From NCBI RefSeq assembly GCF_000420825.1, contig NZ_ATVR01000022.1, positions 1 to 57,727 of the forward strand: a DNA stretch of 57,727 nucleotides, written 5' to 3'. The translations under genes were made by a program, and so were the position numbers. Every line of letters starts with the position of its first letter. Position 1 is the stretch's first letter. This DNA comes from Butyrivibrio sp. AE2015. GTDB taxonomy: Bacteria; Bacillota; Clostridia; Lachnospirales; Lachnospiraceae. Below, one piece after another: positions 27,012 through 34,320 of this stretch. The notes beneath the pieces were generated by a model. That model ran no database searches and was not told where the DNA came from. It saw nothing but the letters and a program-made list of their open reading frames with translations.

Positions 27012-27054
27012 ATAAATAATAGTATTTGAGTCTATTATTTATAATTATTTAATG

Positions 27055-27090
27055 AATAAAAAGCGCCCACGCATCAGTGATGCGCAGGCG
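27055..27090 (-). terminator. Rho-independent terminator after second chemoreceptor gene
   Basis: CGCCTGCGCATCA and TGATGCGTGGGCG (minus strand, 27064-27090) form a GC-rich stem with two G-T wobbles, followed by CTTTTTATTC. It separates the two chemoreceptor transcription units. Confidence 0.9.
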
Positions 27091-27129
27091 TATATCAATT
27101 CAAAAAACATATGATTTTTGTATAATAAT

Positions 27130-29136
27130 TCATGCTTTAAAGAACTGCATTTCTTCATTAAGCTTATCAGCAATTTCTTTCAGATTATTTGCTGATCCGG
27201 CAAGAGTTGTAACTGTAGCAGAAAGTTCCTGCATGGAAGCTCCTGTCTCCTCTGATGAAGCTGCATTCTCTTCTGAAATAGCTGAAAGAGCACTCATTGT
27301 GTCTACAACCGCATTCTTGGAGCTGTCGCAGGTCTCTGCTCCCTCGGAAATAAGCTGTACACCGCCTACTGTGCTGCCGATGTCTTTAAGCATTCCGTTA
27401 ACTGCATCAAGAGTCTCGCCAAGAGCAATCTGCTGATCATTGTTGCCCTGTCTTACATCTTCTGCCGCTCCAACAGCCGCCTGTGCCTGTTCAAGAAGAA
27501 TATCCATTTCTTTCCTGATATCATCAGCCATAGCCTTGGAGTCTTCCGCAAGTTTGCCAATCTCTTCTGCAACAACCGCAAATCCTTTTCCTGCTTCTCC
27601 TGCTCGTGCTGCTTCGATAGACGCATTAAGAGAAAGAAGGTTTGTCTGGGTTGCAATTGATGTGATTCCTTCAACTTTTTCGCTTATATTGTTAACAGCC
27701 TGCTGTGTTGACTGAATTGTCTGCGATATTTCATCAATCTTCTCTGTCATCTCATTGGAAGAATTCTGAAGGTCTGCCAAAGACTTACTTGAAATTTCAG
27801 ACGCTTCTTTCATCTTCTCTGTGATTCCGGACAAGTCCTCAGTTGATCTTTGAACATCACCAACTGCTTCGCCAATCCTTCCAACATTTTCAGAGGCACT
27901 CTGGATCTCATCAGCCTGCTGTGTAGCCCCGGATGCAATTTCCTGTACTGCATTAGATACATCTTCTGCAGTCTGGGAAATCTGATTTGCCATATCTGAA
28001 AGCTCTGTAGAAGATGCTCCAACATCCTCTGCTGATGCTTTGATATTAGACACTATTTCATCAAGCTTTGTGATAACAGCATTGGTTGCTTTTGAAATAG
28101 CGCCAAACTCGTCTTTTCTGAGGTCGAATTTCTCAACCTTCACAAATCGTCCATCAGCCAATGCTTCCAAAGATTTATCTACTGCCTGAACCGGATCAGT
28201 AAAGCTCTTTGCCATCATGAAGGATATAACAATTGCAACAGCTAAAAGGATAATGCCGACAATAATAACAATCATGGCTGCTTGCCGTGCCGAAGACATG
28301 ATTTCATCTGCGCTCTTTGCTGTAACAACTACAAAGCCTGAAAGAGGCTCTTTATAATAGGACATGTAATTTGTTCCAAAAGCTGAAGCTGACTTATAAT
28401 ATCCTGAATCAGCGCCTGAGGTATAGAACTCAGAGGTTGAAACATCAACTTCATCGTGAACTCCCTCAGCAATCTCATACTGCGAATGAGCTGCAACCAT
28501 ACCATCTCTATCTACTACAAAAGCATTTTCAGCCTGTGCAGCGAGAATATCGTGCAAATTGGAAAGATCATAATTTCTATGAACGATTCCGATAACTGTA
28601 TCGCCATCTTTTACAGGAACCGCAAAGGTTATCATTCTGTCTCCGGTAGTTTTACTAACCAGGATATTGGAAATATAAACCTGACCAGATACCGCTGCCT
28701 TAAAATAATCTCGCTCTGCAACACTGACAAAATCACCTGTTCCTCTGGCAATCTGCATACCTGTAGCATCTGTAACGGAAGTATTCTGTCCATCATTAAG
28801 AACAGCATCACAGTCCTGGAGATAAAGCTGAACTGCGTCATACGGAATGCCTGCCCCACCTTTAACATACTCGATAACTGTAGGGTTTCCTGCAACAGAC
28901 TTGACCATGTTCAGATTTGCATTGATTGCTTCCACAAGTGTGCTCTCAATATACCTTGCCTGCCACTGCTGAGAAGCCTGTGCATCTGACAGCGCCTTAT
29001 TTGTAGAGGTAATATAACTAACAACTATCGCTACAATAAGTGGAATAGCTGTAACAAGCACCATTATCGCAATGAGCCTTGTCTTAATGCTATCCATAAA
29101 GCTTACACCTTCAGAACTTTTCTTATTCTTTGCCAT
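27130..29136 (-). CDS. Methyl-accepting chemotaxis protein, Cache-type sensor
   Basis: 668 residues from the chosen start (MAKNKK, with GGAGGA at the correct spacing; an ATG two codons earlier is too close). It has the same layout as the neighbouring receptor: helix 1 near 18-40, an outer Cache-type domain with [28 protein letters not shown], helix 2 near 285-307, a HAMP-like linker and a signalling domain whose tip [17 protein letters not shown] matches the paralogue almost residue for residue. A tandem duplication followed by sensor divergence is the simplest explanation. It should report a chemoeffector to CheA, implying a motile organism. Confidence 0.93.
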   Translation of the reverse strand: MAKNKKSSEGVSFMDSIKTRLIAIMVLVTAIPLIVAIVVSYITSTNKALSDAQASQQWQARYIESTLVEAINANLNMVKSVAGNPTVIEYVKGGAGIPYDAVQLYLQDCDAVLNDGQNTSVTDATGMQIARGTGDFVSVAERDYFKAAVSGQVYISNILVSKTTGDRMITFAVPVKDGDTVIGIVHRNYDLSNLHDILAAQAENAFVVDRDGMVAAHSQYEIAEGVHDEVDVSTSEFYTSGADSGYYKSASAFGTNYMSYYKEPLSGFVVVTAKSADEIMSSARQAAMIVIIVGIILLAVAIVISFMMAKSFTDPVQAVDKSLEALADGRFVKVEKFDLRKDEFGAISKATNAVITKLDEIVSNIKASAEDVGASSTELSDMANQISQTAEDVSNAVQEIASGATQQADEIQSASENVGRIGEAVGDVQRSTEDLSGITEKMKEASEISSKSLADLQNSSNEMTEKIDEISQTIQSTQQAVNNISEKVEGITSIATQTNLLSLNASIEAARAGEAGKGFAVVAEEIGKLAEDSKAMADDIRKEMDILLEQAQAAVGAAEDVRQGNNDQQIALGETLDAVNGMLKDIGSTVGGVQLISEGAETCDSSKNAVVDTMSALSAISEENAASSEETGASMQELSATVTTLAGSANNLKEIADKLNEEMQFFKA

Positions 29137-29191
29137 GTTCATTCCTCCATGAGAAAATTACCTATTTGCGTATACAAATTCACGCAAAATA

Positions 29192-29210
29192 ATTATACAT
29201 CCTACCCATG
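29192..29210 (-). promoter_or_regulatory. Second copy of the chemoreceptor upstream motif
   Basis: CATGGGTAGGATGTATAAT (minus strand) sits about 55 nt upstream of the second chemoreceptor start and matches the motif before the first receptor. Sequence around it is otherwise different, apart from short A/T-rich similarity just downstream. Confidence 0.45.
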
Positions 29211-29300
29211 GAAAATATAGACAAATAACGCATATTTAATAATCTTTTAATGTTTTTTCATTTATTTTATGAACTAAATATTGTTTTTTAGTTGACACCC

Positions 29301-29327
29301 TAAACTTTCTAAAAATCCATCCGATAT
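29301..29327 (+). promoter_or_regulatory. Sigma-D (FliA-type) promoter
   Basis: TAAA (29301-29304), a 16-nt spacer and CCGATAT (29321-29327) match the Gram-positive sigma-D consensus TAAA-N14-16-GCCGATAT, except that the G before CCGATAT is T. This factor drives flagellar and chemotaxis genes. Transcription would start near 29334. Confidence 0.75.
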
Positions 29328-29352
29328 ATAAGACAAAGGAGGAAGTAAAGGC

Positions 29353-29379
29353 ATGAAGAAACTTCCAGAAAACAAATAA
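29353..29379 (+). CDS. Predicted 8-residue peptide MKKLPENK
   Basis: ATG follows AAAGGAGG by about 11 nt, and TAA abuts the first base of the terminator stem. The peptide is short and basic. The ribosome site is a perfect anti-Shine-Dalgarno match, which is hard to explain if the RNA is not translated. Translation to the stop would place a ribosome over the terminator's 5' arm. Confidence 0.45.
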   Translation: MKKLPENK

Positions 29380-29422
29380 AGCACCTTCACTGCGGCAGGA
29401 TCCCGGTGGAGGTGCTTTTTTT
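29379..29422 (+). terminator. Rho-independent terminator of the short transcript
   Basis: AAGCACCT (29379-29386) pairs with AGGTGCTT (29410-29417), continued by CAC/GTG through a T-G wobble, and is followed by a run of seven T (29416-29422). Confidence 0.9.
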
Positions 29423-30106
29423 CGCCTAAACTAACATATTTAAACCTTTTTACGTACAAAATAGGATAGCTTTTGTACAAGCCGTTTTTGAGTCTGCGAG
29501 CGTTTTGTAGCGTTCATGAGTACTAAATTTATCCATTTTTTATTCTGTTTTGGAACAACATGTCTGAGCCTTCAAGGCCTTCATAACCTTGAGCACAGTG
29601 CAGTTTCGTTTTGCTTCCACACAGAAATGAAACTTTTTCTATGTGCTCATGCAGCTTTTCTTTAATGCGCATGCTACAACTAAAACTCGTAGGGCTATAT
29701 AAGAGAAATTGGTCATCGGTGCTTTGCACCTAGGACAGAAAAAAGAAGCTTCCTTCCAAACTCAGATGAGCTTGGAGAGAAGCTTCTTTATTTCTGTCTG
29801 TATGCCCGCTACGCGGGCAAGACCAATTTCTCATATATTTACGCCCTACTCAGACAAACGTTTCCGCATGCGCTGACAAAGCTGCTTATGAGCACAAGAA
29901 AAATGGCATTTCTGTGCCAGGAAGCAAAGCCAAAACTCACTGTGCCAAGAGTTATGAAGAGCCTCGAAGGTGAGTTTTGTTCCATAGAATAAAAAATGGA
30001 TAAATTTAATACCATGAACGCCAAAACGTGAATGACGAAAAAACGGCTTGTACAAAAGCTATCCCATTCATAACCGTGGTGAAATTGAATATGTTAGTTT
30101 AGGGCG
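29423..30106. repeat. 684-bp imperfect palindrome with four-way-junction centre
   Basis: The two ends (29423-29440 and 30088-30106) are complementary over 18 bp with one bulge. Inside, a perfect 26-bp pair (29464-29489 with 30039-30064) and a perfect 21-bp pair (29525-29545 with 29987-30007) are joined by stretches of roughly 70 percent complementarity. The centre has stem GAGAAATTGGTC/GACCAATTTCTC (29703-29714, 29821-29832), two side hairpins (GGTGC/GCACC at 29718-29730 and GCCCGC/GCGGGC at 29804-29818), and an axial hairpin built on GACAGAAA and AAGAAGCTTC. No credible protein gene or transposase lies within. The right end contains the last codons of thrH. It may be a fold-back element or a large structured RNA. 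Confidence 0.8.
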
Positions 30107-30696
30107 CTTTTGATAGCGGCCAGAAGGTCGTCGTACTCTTCGAAGGCTGGAAGGTTTGGATAGTCGGCTTTGATCTTTTCGGTTGAACGGAAAAGGAAGC
30201 CTGCTTTGCTGGCCTGTATCATGGCAAGGTCGTTGTAGCTGTCTCCACTTGCGATTGTCTCATAGCCTATGGACTGAAGGGCTTTTACTGTGGTGAGCTT
30301 TGAATTTTCTATTCGCATTTTAAAGCCTGTGATCTCACCATTTTCTGCAACTTCCAGAGAGTTGCAGAATATCGTTGGCCATCCAAGCTTTTCCATAAGT
30401 GGTGTCGCAAACTGTGTAAAGGTATCACTTATGATAATTACCTGGGTGATGCTTCTAAGCTCATCCAAAAACTTTTTTGCCCCAGGAAGTGGATCGATCT
30501 CTTTTATAACGTCCTGAATTTCTTTAAGGCCGAGTCCGTGTTCCTTGAGAATTCCTATTCTCCATTTCATGAGCTTATCATAATCAGGTTCATCCCTTGT
30601 TGTGCGCTTAAGCTCAGGAATTCCTGATTTCTCAGCAAAGGCGATCCATATTTCTGGTACAAGTACTCCTTCAAGATCCAAACATACAATATTCAT
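30094..30696 (-). CDS. thrH: ThrH-type phosphoserine phosphatase / phosphoserine:homoserine phosphotransferase
   Basis: A 200-residue HAD-superfamily protein very close to Pseudomonas ThrH (about 205 residues). It has LDLEGVLVPEIWIAFAEK with the catalytic Asp pair pattern DLEG, IISDTF as motif II, and GDSYNDLAM as motif IV. ThrH dephosphorylates phosphoserine and can pass the phosphate to homoserine, bypassing homoserine kinase. MNIVCLDLEG was chosen as start, since GAGGA is 8 nt upstream and an ATG two codons earlier is too close. The stop codon and last codons lie in the terminal repeat of the adjacent palindrome, so the natural C terminus may have been replaced. Confidence 0.92.
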   Translation of the reverse strand: MNIVCLDLEGVLVPEIWIAFAEKSGIPELKRTTRDEPDYDKLMKWRIGILKEHGLGLKEIQDVIKEIDPLPGAKKFLDELRSITQVIIISDTFTQFATPLMEKLGWPTIFCNSLEVAENGEITGFKMRIENSKLTTVKALQSIGYETIASGDSYNDLAMIQASKAGFLFRSTEKIKADYPNLPAFEEYDDLLAAIKSALN

Positions 30697-30726
30697 AATC
30701 ATGTCCTCATTTATATTTTTTCATAA

Positions 30727-30759
30727 TAATTGCCAGAGGTTTTTTCCTTCTGGCAATTA
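30727..30759 (-). repeat. Stem-loop between trpB2-like gene and thrH
   Basis: TAATTGCCAG (30727-30736) pairs with CTGGCAATTA (30750-30759), with AAGG/CCT extending the stem. Neither strand has a proper U tract, so partial read-through from the trpB2-like gene into thrH is plausible. Confidence 0.5.
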
Positions 30760-30765
30760 CTTTTA

Positions 30766-32145
30766 TCAAAGGTTAATTTTTGGAAGCGTATCAAAACTCT
30801 TCTGAAGCTCAGCATCTGTAGGAATATAATCCATCATAACGCCGTCATTGAATTTCTGATAAGCAACCATATCAAAATAGCCGGTACCTGTAAGGCCAAA
30901 GAGAATAGTCTTTTCCTCTCCTGTTTCTTTGCACTTCAATGCCTCATCAATGGCCACTCTGATAGCATGGCTGCTCTCCGGTGCAGGAAGGATTCCCTCT
31001 ACTCTTGCAAACTGCTGCGCAGCCTGGAATACTGAGGTCTGCTCAACAGATACAGCCTCCATATAGCCATCATGATAGAGCTGTGAAAGAATTGGGCTCA
31101 TGCCGTGATAACGCAGTCCTCCTGCATGATTGGCAGATGGAATAAAGTTTGATCCAAGTGTATACATCTTGGCAAGTGGACATACCATTCCTGTGTCACA
31201 GAAATCATATGCAAATTTACCTCTTGTAAAGCTTGGGCAGCTCGCAGGTTCTACAGCAATGATCCTGTAATCTTTTTCACCGCGGAGCTTCTCTCCCATA
31301 AATGGAGAAATAAGTCCTCCAAGGTTTGATCCGCCACCGGCGCAACCAATGATAATATCTGGAGTCTCGCCATATTTTTCAAGGGCAAGTTTAGCCTCAA
31401 GTCCTATAACAGTCTGGTGAAGAAGTACCTGGTTAAGCACGCTTCCCAAAACATATCTGTAGCCTTCAGTCTTTGTCGCAACTTCTACTGCTTCAGAAAT
31501 AGCGCAGCCAAGACTTCCGGTTGTTCCGGGATGCTCAGCGTTGATCTTGCGTCCTACCTCTGTGTCCATGGATGGAGAAGGAGTTACAGAAGCTCCATAA
31601 GTACGCATGACTTCACGTCTGAATGGTTTCTGCTCATAAGAAACCTTAACCATATACACTTTACAATCAATTCCAAAGTAAGCTGAAGCCATTGAAAGAG
31701 CTGTTCCCCACTGGCCCGCTCCTGTCTCTGTGGTCACACCTTTAAGGCCCTGCTTCTTTGCATAATAAGCCTGCACAATTGCGGAATTAAGCTTATGGCT
31801 TCCACTTGTGTTGTTACCCTCAAATTTATAATAGATCTTAGCAGGTGTACCAAGTGCTTTTTCAAGGAAATATGCTCTTACAAGCGGAGCAGGTCTGTAC
31901 ATCTTATAAAAATCAAGTACTTCCTCAGGAATATCAATGTAAGGTGTTGTGTCATCCAGCTCCTGCTTAATAAGCTCATCGCAGAAAACCGGCCTTAAAT
32001 CCTCAAATCCCATAGGCTTTAAAGTTGCGGGATTAAGAAGTGGAGCCGGTTTGTTTTTCATATCTGCTCTGACGTTATACCACTGTCTCGGAATTTCATC
32101 CTCTGACAGATAAATTTTGTAAGGAATTCTTTTCTCTTCGCTCAT
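30766..32145 (-). CDS. Tryptophan synthase beta chain, TrpB2 type
   Basis: 459 residues, longer than the usual TrpB1 (about 400). It starts with the TrpB2-type sequence IPYKIYLSEDEIPRQWYNV and lacks the standard TrpB1 N terminus. The PLP lysine is K118 in NNTSGSHKLNSA, and the phosphate-binding loop is GCAGGGSNLGG near 286-296. TrpB2 enzymes join indole and serine, and archaeal members have been shown to use O-phosphoserine. No trpA or other trp gene is nearby, so it may salvage indole, which is abundant in the gut. AGGGGAG lies before the ATG. It precedes thrH on the same strand. Confidence 0.9.
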   Translation of the reverse strand: MSEEKRIPYKIYLSEDEIPRQWYNVRADMKNKPAPLLNPATLKPMGFEDLRPVFCDELIKQELDDTTPYIDIPEEVLDFYKMYRPAPLVRAYFLEKALGTPAKIYYKFEGNNTSGSHKLNSAIVQAYYAKKQGLKGVTTETGAGQWGTALSMASAYFGIDCKVYMVKVSYEQKPFRREVMRTYGASVTPSPSMDTEVGRKINAEHPGTTGSLGCAISEAVEVATKTEGYRYVLGSVLNQVLLHQTVIGLEAKLALEKYGETPDIIIGCAGGGSNLGGLISPFMGEKLRGEKDYRIIAVEPASCPSFTRGKFAYDFCDTGMVCPLAKMYTLGSNFIPSANHAGGLRYHGMSPILSQLYHDGYMEAVSVEQTSVFQAAQQFARVEGILPAPESSHAIRVAIDEALKCKETGEEKTILFGLTGTGYFDMVAYQKFNDGVMMDYIPTDAELQKSFDTLPKINL

Positions 32146-32182
32146 AGTAATACTCCCCTCTGTGACTTTGACAATTTAAATT

Positions 32183-32212
32183 ATTAAAGCACACTTTTGC
32201 TTTATGTGTCAA
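32183..32212 (-). promoter_or_regulatory. Sigma-A promoter of trpB2-like gene
   Basis: TTGACA (32207-32212, minus strand), an 18-nt spacer and TTTAAT (32183-32188) lie about 40 nt upstream of the start. The -35 element abuts the preceding gene's terminator. Confidence 0.7.
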
Positions 32213-32214
32213 TG

Positions 32215-32247
32215 CAAAAGGCACCCTACTAAAAATAGTAAGATGCC
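32215..32247 (-). terminator. Terminator after the radical SAM gene
   Basis: GGCATCTTACTA and TAGTAGGGTGCC (minus strand, 32220-32247) pair over 12 bp, with two G-T wobbles, followed by TTTTGC. It lies 11 bp after the gene's stop codon. Confidence 0.85.
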
Positions 32248-32258
32248 CTGCATGTATA

Positions 32259-33257
32259 TTATTCGTCTTTTCCGATTTTCATTCTCTCATGACCGCCAAG
32301 CTTATTGGCTGCGTCCTGATTGCCACTAAGAATAGCCTTTACAAGATGCATTCTAAAGCCGGCGTCAATAAAGTCGCAGTGCTTACAGAATGGATAATTC
32401 TGTCTTCCTTCTGCGATATCTCTTCTAACCTTCTGAAGAGCTTCACTTCCCCAGGCATCCTTAAGACTAACCTCGTTAAGGTCCCCAAAGTTTGTAATCT
32501 CAAAGTTGTCACAACAGCATAGACCGAGCCTTCCGTTTGGCATGATCCACATATCTGTAAATGGCAAAAGACATGTCTCTTTAATGATCTTTTTTGTTTC
32601 CTTTTTATTAGGTGCACTTCCGGCCCTGTTAGTAAGAACTTCCTGAAGATATCTCATCTGTATCTGAATATCAAGGTCTTTAAACTCATCGGGATGAGCT
32701 GTTACATAGTCATAAACTTCCTGAATGCTCTTGTGAAGCTTCATCTCCATAGAGTAATTGTTGATGATAAGCTGATTTATATATGGAGCAACAGCTTTCA
32801 ATTTATCAACAGTTAAGATAAGTCCGTTTGTTGACATGAAGATAAAAGAATCCGGCAGTTTTTCTCTTGCATACTTATGTCTTTCTACAATCTTGGTATC
32901 AAGCCATGGCTCATTGTTGCCGTAAAGCGTAAGATGACCTTTATAGCCCCAATCTGCAAGCTGATCAATAATACTTTTATAAAGTTCATCGGAAATATGT
33001 GCCAGCGGTCTGCACTCAGCGTTAACATTCGCAGTACAAAATGCACATGTTGAGTTACATCTGTTTATTGTCTCAATATTTACCACATTTGGCATAGGTA
33101 TTTCTTTTGAATTAAGGAAGTAATCACAGTATTCCTTTTGTGATCTGCTTCTTGTAAAAAACTGCATCTTAAGATATGCATTGCTGGCAAGCATAGGAAA
33201 CTTCTTCCTTGCTATCCAACCGAATTTTCCCATAAAACTATTTATTCTGATTGGCAT
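32259..33257 (-). CDS. Radical SAM protein with SPASM-type C terminus
   Basis: 332 residues from the chosen ATG (AAGGGAAG upstream). The iron-sulfur motif is C67-NST-C71-AF-C74, and the following GHLTLYGNNEPWLD matches the radical SAM core. The C terminus has grouped cysteines (LCCCDN, FCKHCDF) typical of SPASM or twitch auxiliary-cluster domains. Such enzymes modify peptides, sugars or nucleotides. No peptide substrate gene was found nearby. It is divergent from the UbiA-type gene, 123 bp apart, and a role in modifying a glycan or lipid carrier of that pathway is one option. Substrate unknown. Confidence 0.85.
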   Translation of the reverse strand: MPIRINSFMGKFGWIARKKFPMLASNAYLKMQFFTRSRSQKEYCDYFLNSKEIPMPNVVNIETINRCNSTCAFCTANVNAECRPLAHISDELYKSIIDQLADWGYKGHLTLYGNNEPWLDTKIVERHKYAREKLPDSFIFMSTNGLILTVDKLKAVAPYINQLIINNYSMEMKLHKSIQEVYDYVTAHPDEFKDLDIQIQMRYLQEVLTNRAGSAPNKKETKKIIKETCLLPFTDMWIMPNGRLGLCCCDNFEITNFGDLNEVSLKDAWGSEALQKVRRDIAEGRQNYPFCKHCDFIDAGFRMHLVKAILSGNQDAANKLGGHERMKIGKDE

Positions 33258-33380
33258 GGTAAAACTTCCCTTATATATATTTTCATTTTTAAAGTCCGTG
33301 TATGATAATAGCATTATTCAGGGCAATATGCTATAATTATTTAGTTAATTTTATAAAAAATGGATTAGTTAGGGGAAAAC

Positions 33381-34313
33381 ATGAAAAAGTACATTAAAAT
33401 TGCACGACTTGATCATTGGATCAAACAGTTTTTTATAATGCCGGGTATCGCTGTTGCTCTGCTTCTTACGGATATTAAGATCACAGAACTCAGCATTTTA
33501 AAACTTCTTCTTGGATTCTTTGGTACCTGCTTTATTGCCAGCGCCAACTACGTTATCAATGAATGGCTTGACGCTCCATATGACAAGTATCATCCGGTAA
33601 AAAAGAACAGACCTGTAGTAACAGAGAACATGGAACTTAAATGGGTTTTGGTTGAATATGCCATTTTAGCAGTTCTTGGTCTTTTATTATCATTCCTTGT
33701 AAACAAGTATTTCCTTATCACTGCTGCAGTTCTTTTGGTAATGGGAATCATATATAACGTGGAGCCTGTCAGAAGTAAGGACATCGTTTATTTCGATGTT
33801 ATTTCAGAGTCAATAAACAATATGCTCCGTCTTCTCATGGGATGGTTTATAGTTACCTCTGATTCCATTCCACCTTCAAGTATCCTTATCGGATATTGGA
33901 TGGCAGGTGCATATCTTATGGCCACAAAAAGATTTTCTGAGTACAGAATGATCGGTGATCCTAAGGTAGCAGGCTTATATCGTAAATCTTTTGTAAAGTA
34001 CACAGAGAAAAAACTCCTTGCATCATCTATCTTTTATGCACTTTCATCTACATTTTGCCTTGGAGTTTTCCTTATAAAATACAGAATTGAATATCTTCTT
34101 TGTATTCCTTTTATTTTCCTTCTGTTTGCTTATTACTCAGCAATGTCGCTTGATAATGACTCTGCTGCTCAGAAACCGGAAAAGCTTTACAAAGAGAAAA
34201 AGCTTATGCTTTTAGTTCTGCTTATAATTGTTTTATTTATTGTATGCACCTTCTGCACATTTGACTTCTTAAAGCCACTTACATCAAGTGCCCTTATTAA
34301 GCTTGAGGTATAA
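33381..34313 (+). CDS. UbiA-family prenyltransferase, polyprenyl-phosphate phosphoribosyltransferase-like
   Basis: A 310-residue membrane protein with eight to nine helices. The first aspartate-rich motif reads N56-xxx-N60-EWLD64-xxx-D68, in the NYVINEWLDAPYDKYHPVKKNRP segment. The KxRP ending is typical of the DPPR-synthase branch that puts phosphoribose on decaprenyl phosphate, the first step to a lipid-linked pentose. The second motif (YFDVISESINNMLR) lacks the classic DxxxD. TAGGGG precedes the ATG. The next gene is a multi-span glycosyltransferase-like protein 7 nt downstream, fitting a lipid-linked sugar pathway. Menaquinone or heme prenylation is less likely given the motifs. Confidence 0.75.
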   Translation: MKKYIKIARLDHWIKQFFIMPGIAVALLLTDIKITELSILKLLLGFFGTCFIASANYVINEWLDAPYDKYHPVKKNRPVVTENMELKWVLVEYAILAVLGLLLSFLVNKYFLITAAVLLVMGIIYNVEPVRSKDIVYFDVISESINNMLRLLMGWFIVTSDSIPPSSILIGYWMAGAYLMATKRFSEYRMIGDPKVAGLYRKSFVKYTEKKLLASSIFYALSSTFCLGVFLIKYRIEYLLCIPFIFLLFAYYSAMSLDNDSAAQKPEKLYKEKKLMLLVLLIIVLFIVCTFCTFDFLKPLTSSALIKLEV

Positions 34314-34320
34314 TCAGTAC

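Larger units (their letters stand above)
29334..29422 (+). ncRNA. Short sigma-D-dependent transcript of about 88 nt
   Basis: Bounded by the sigma-D promoter and a strong terminator, this unit holds a consensus AAAGGAGG, an 8-codon ORF and the terminator, and nothing else. It could be a small regulatory RNA, a peptide mRNA, or both. It is divergent from the chemoreceptor genes, 165 bp from the nearer start codon. No known RNA family was recognised. Confidence 0.6.

Noticed and set aside
29281..29300. TTGACA near 29292 as a sigma-A -35
   Set aside because: No -10 at 16-19 nt. The sigma-D pattern just downstream fits far better.
29529..30055. Three short minus-strand frames inside the palindrome
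   Set aside because: The two arms encode similar peptides only because they are inverted copies. Indels between the arms shift the frame, and none has a ribosome site.
29423..30106. Insertion sequence with a transposase
   Set aside because: No frame longer than about 70 codons and no transposase motifs. The whole element is palindromic rather than having short terminal repeats.
32146..32258. T-box or trp leader before the trpB2-like gene
   Set aside because: The gap holds only the upstream terminator and a short promoter. There is no T-box motif or Trp-rich leader peptide.
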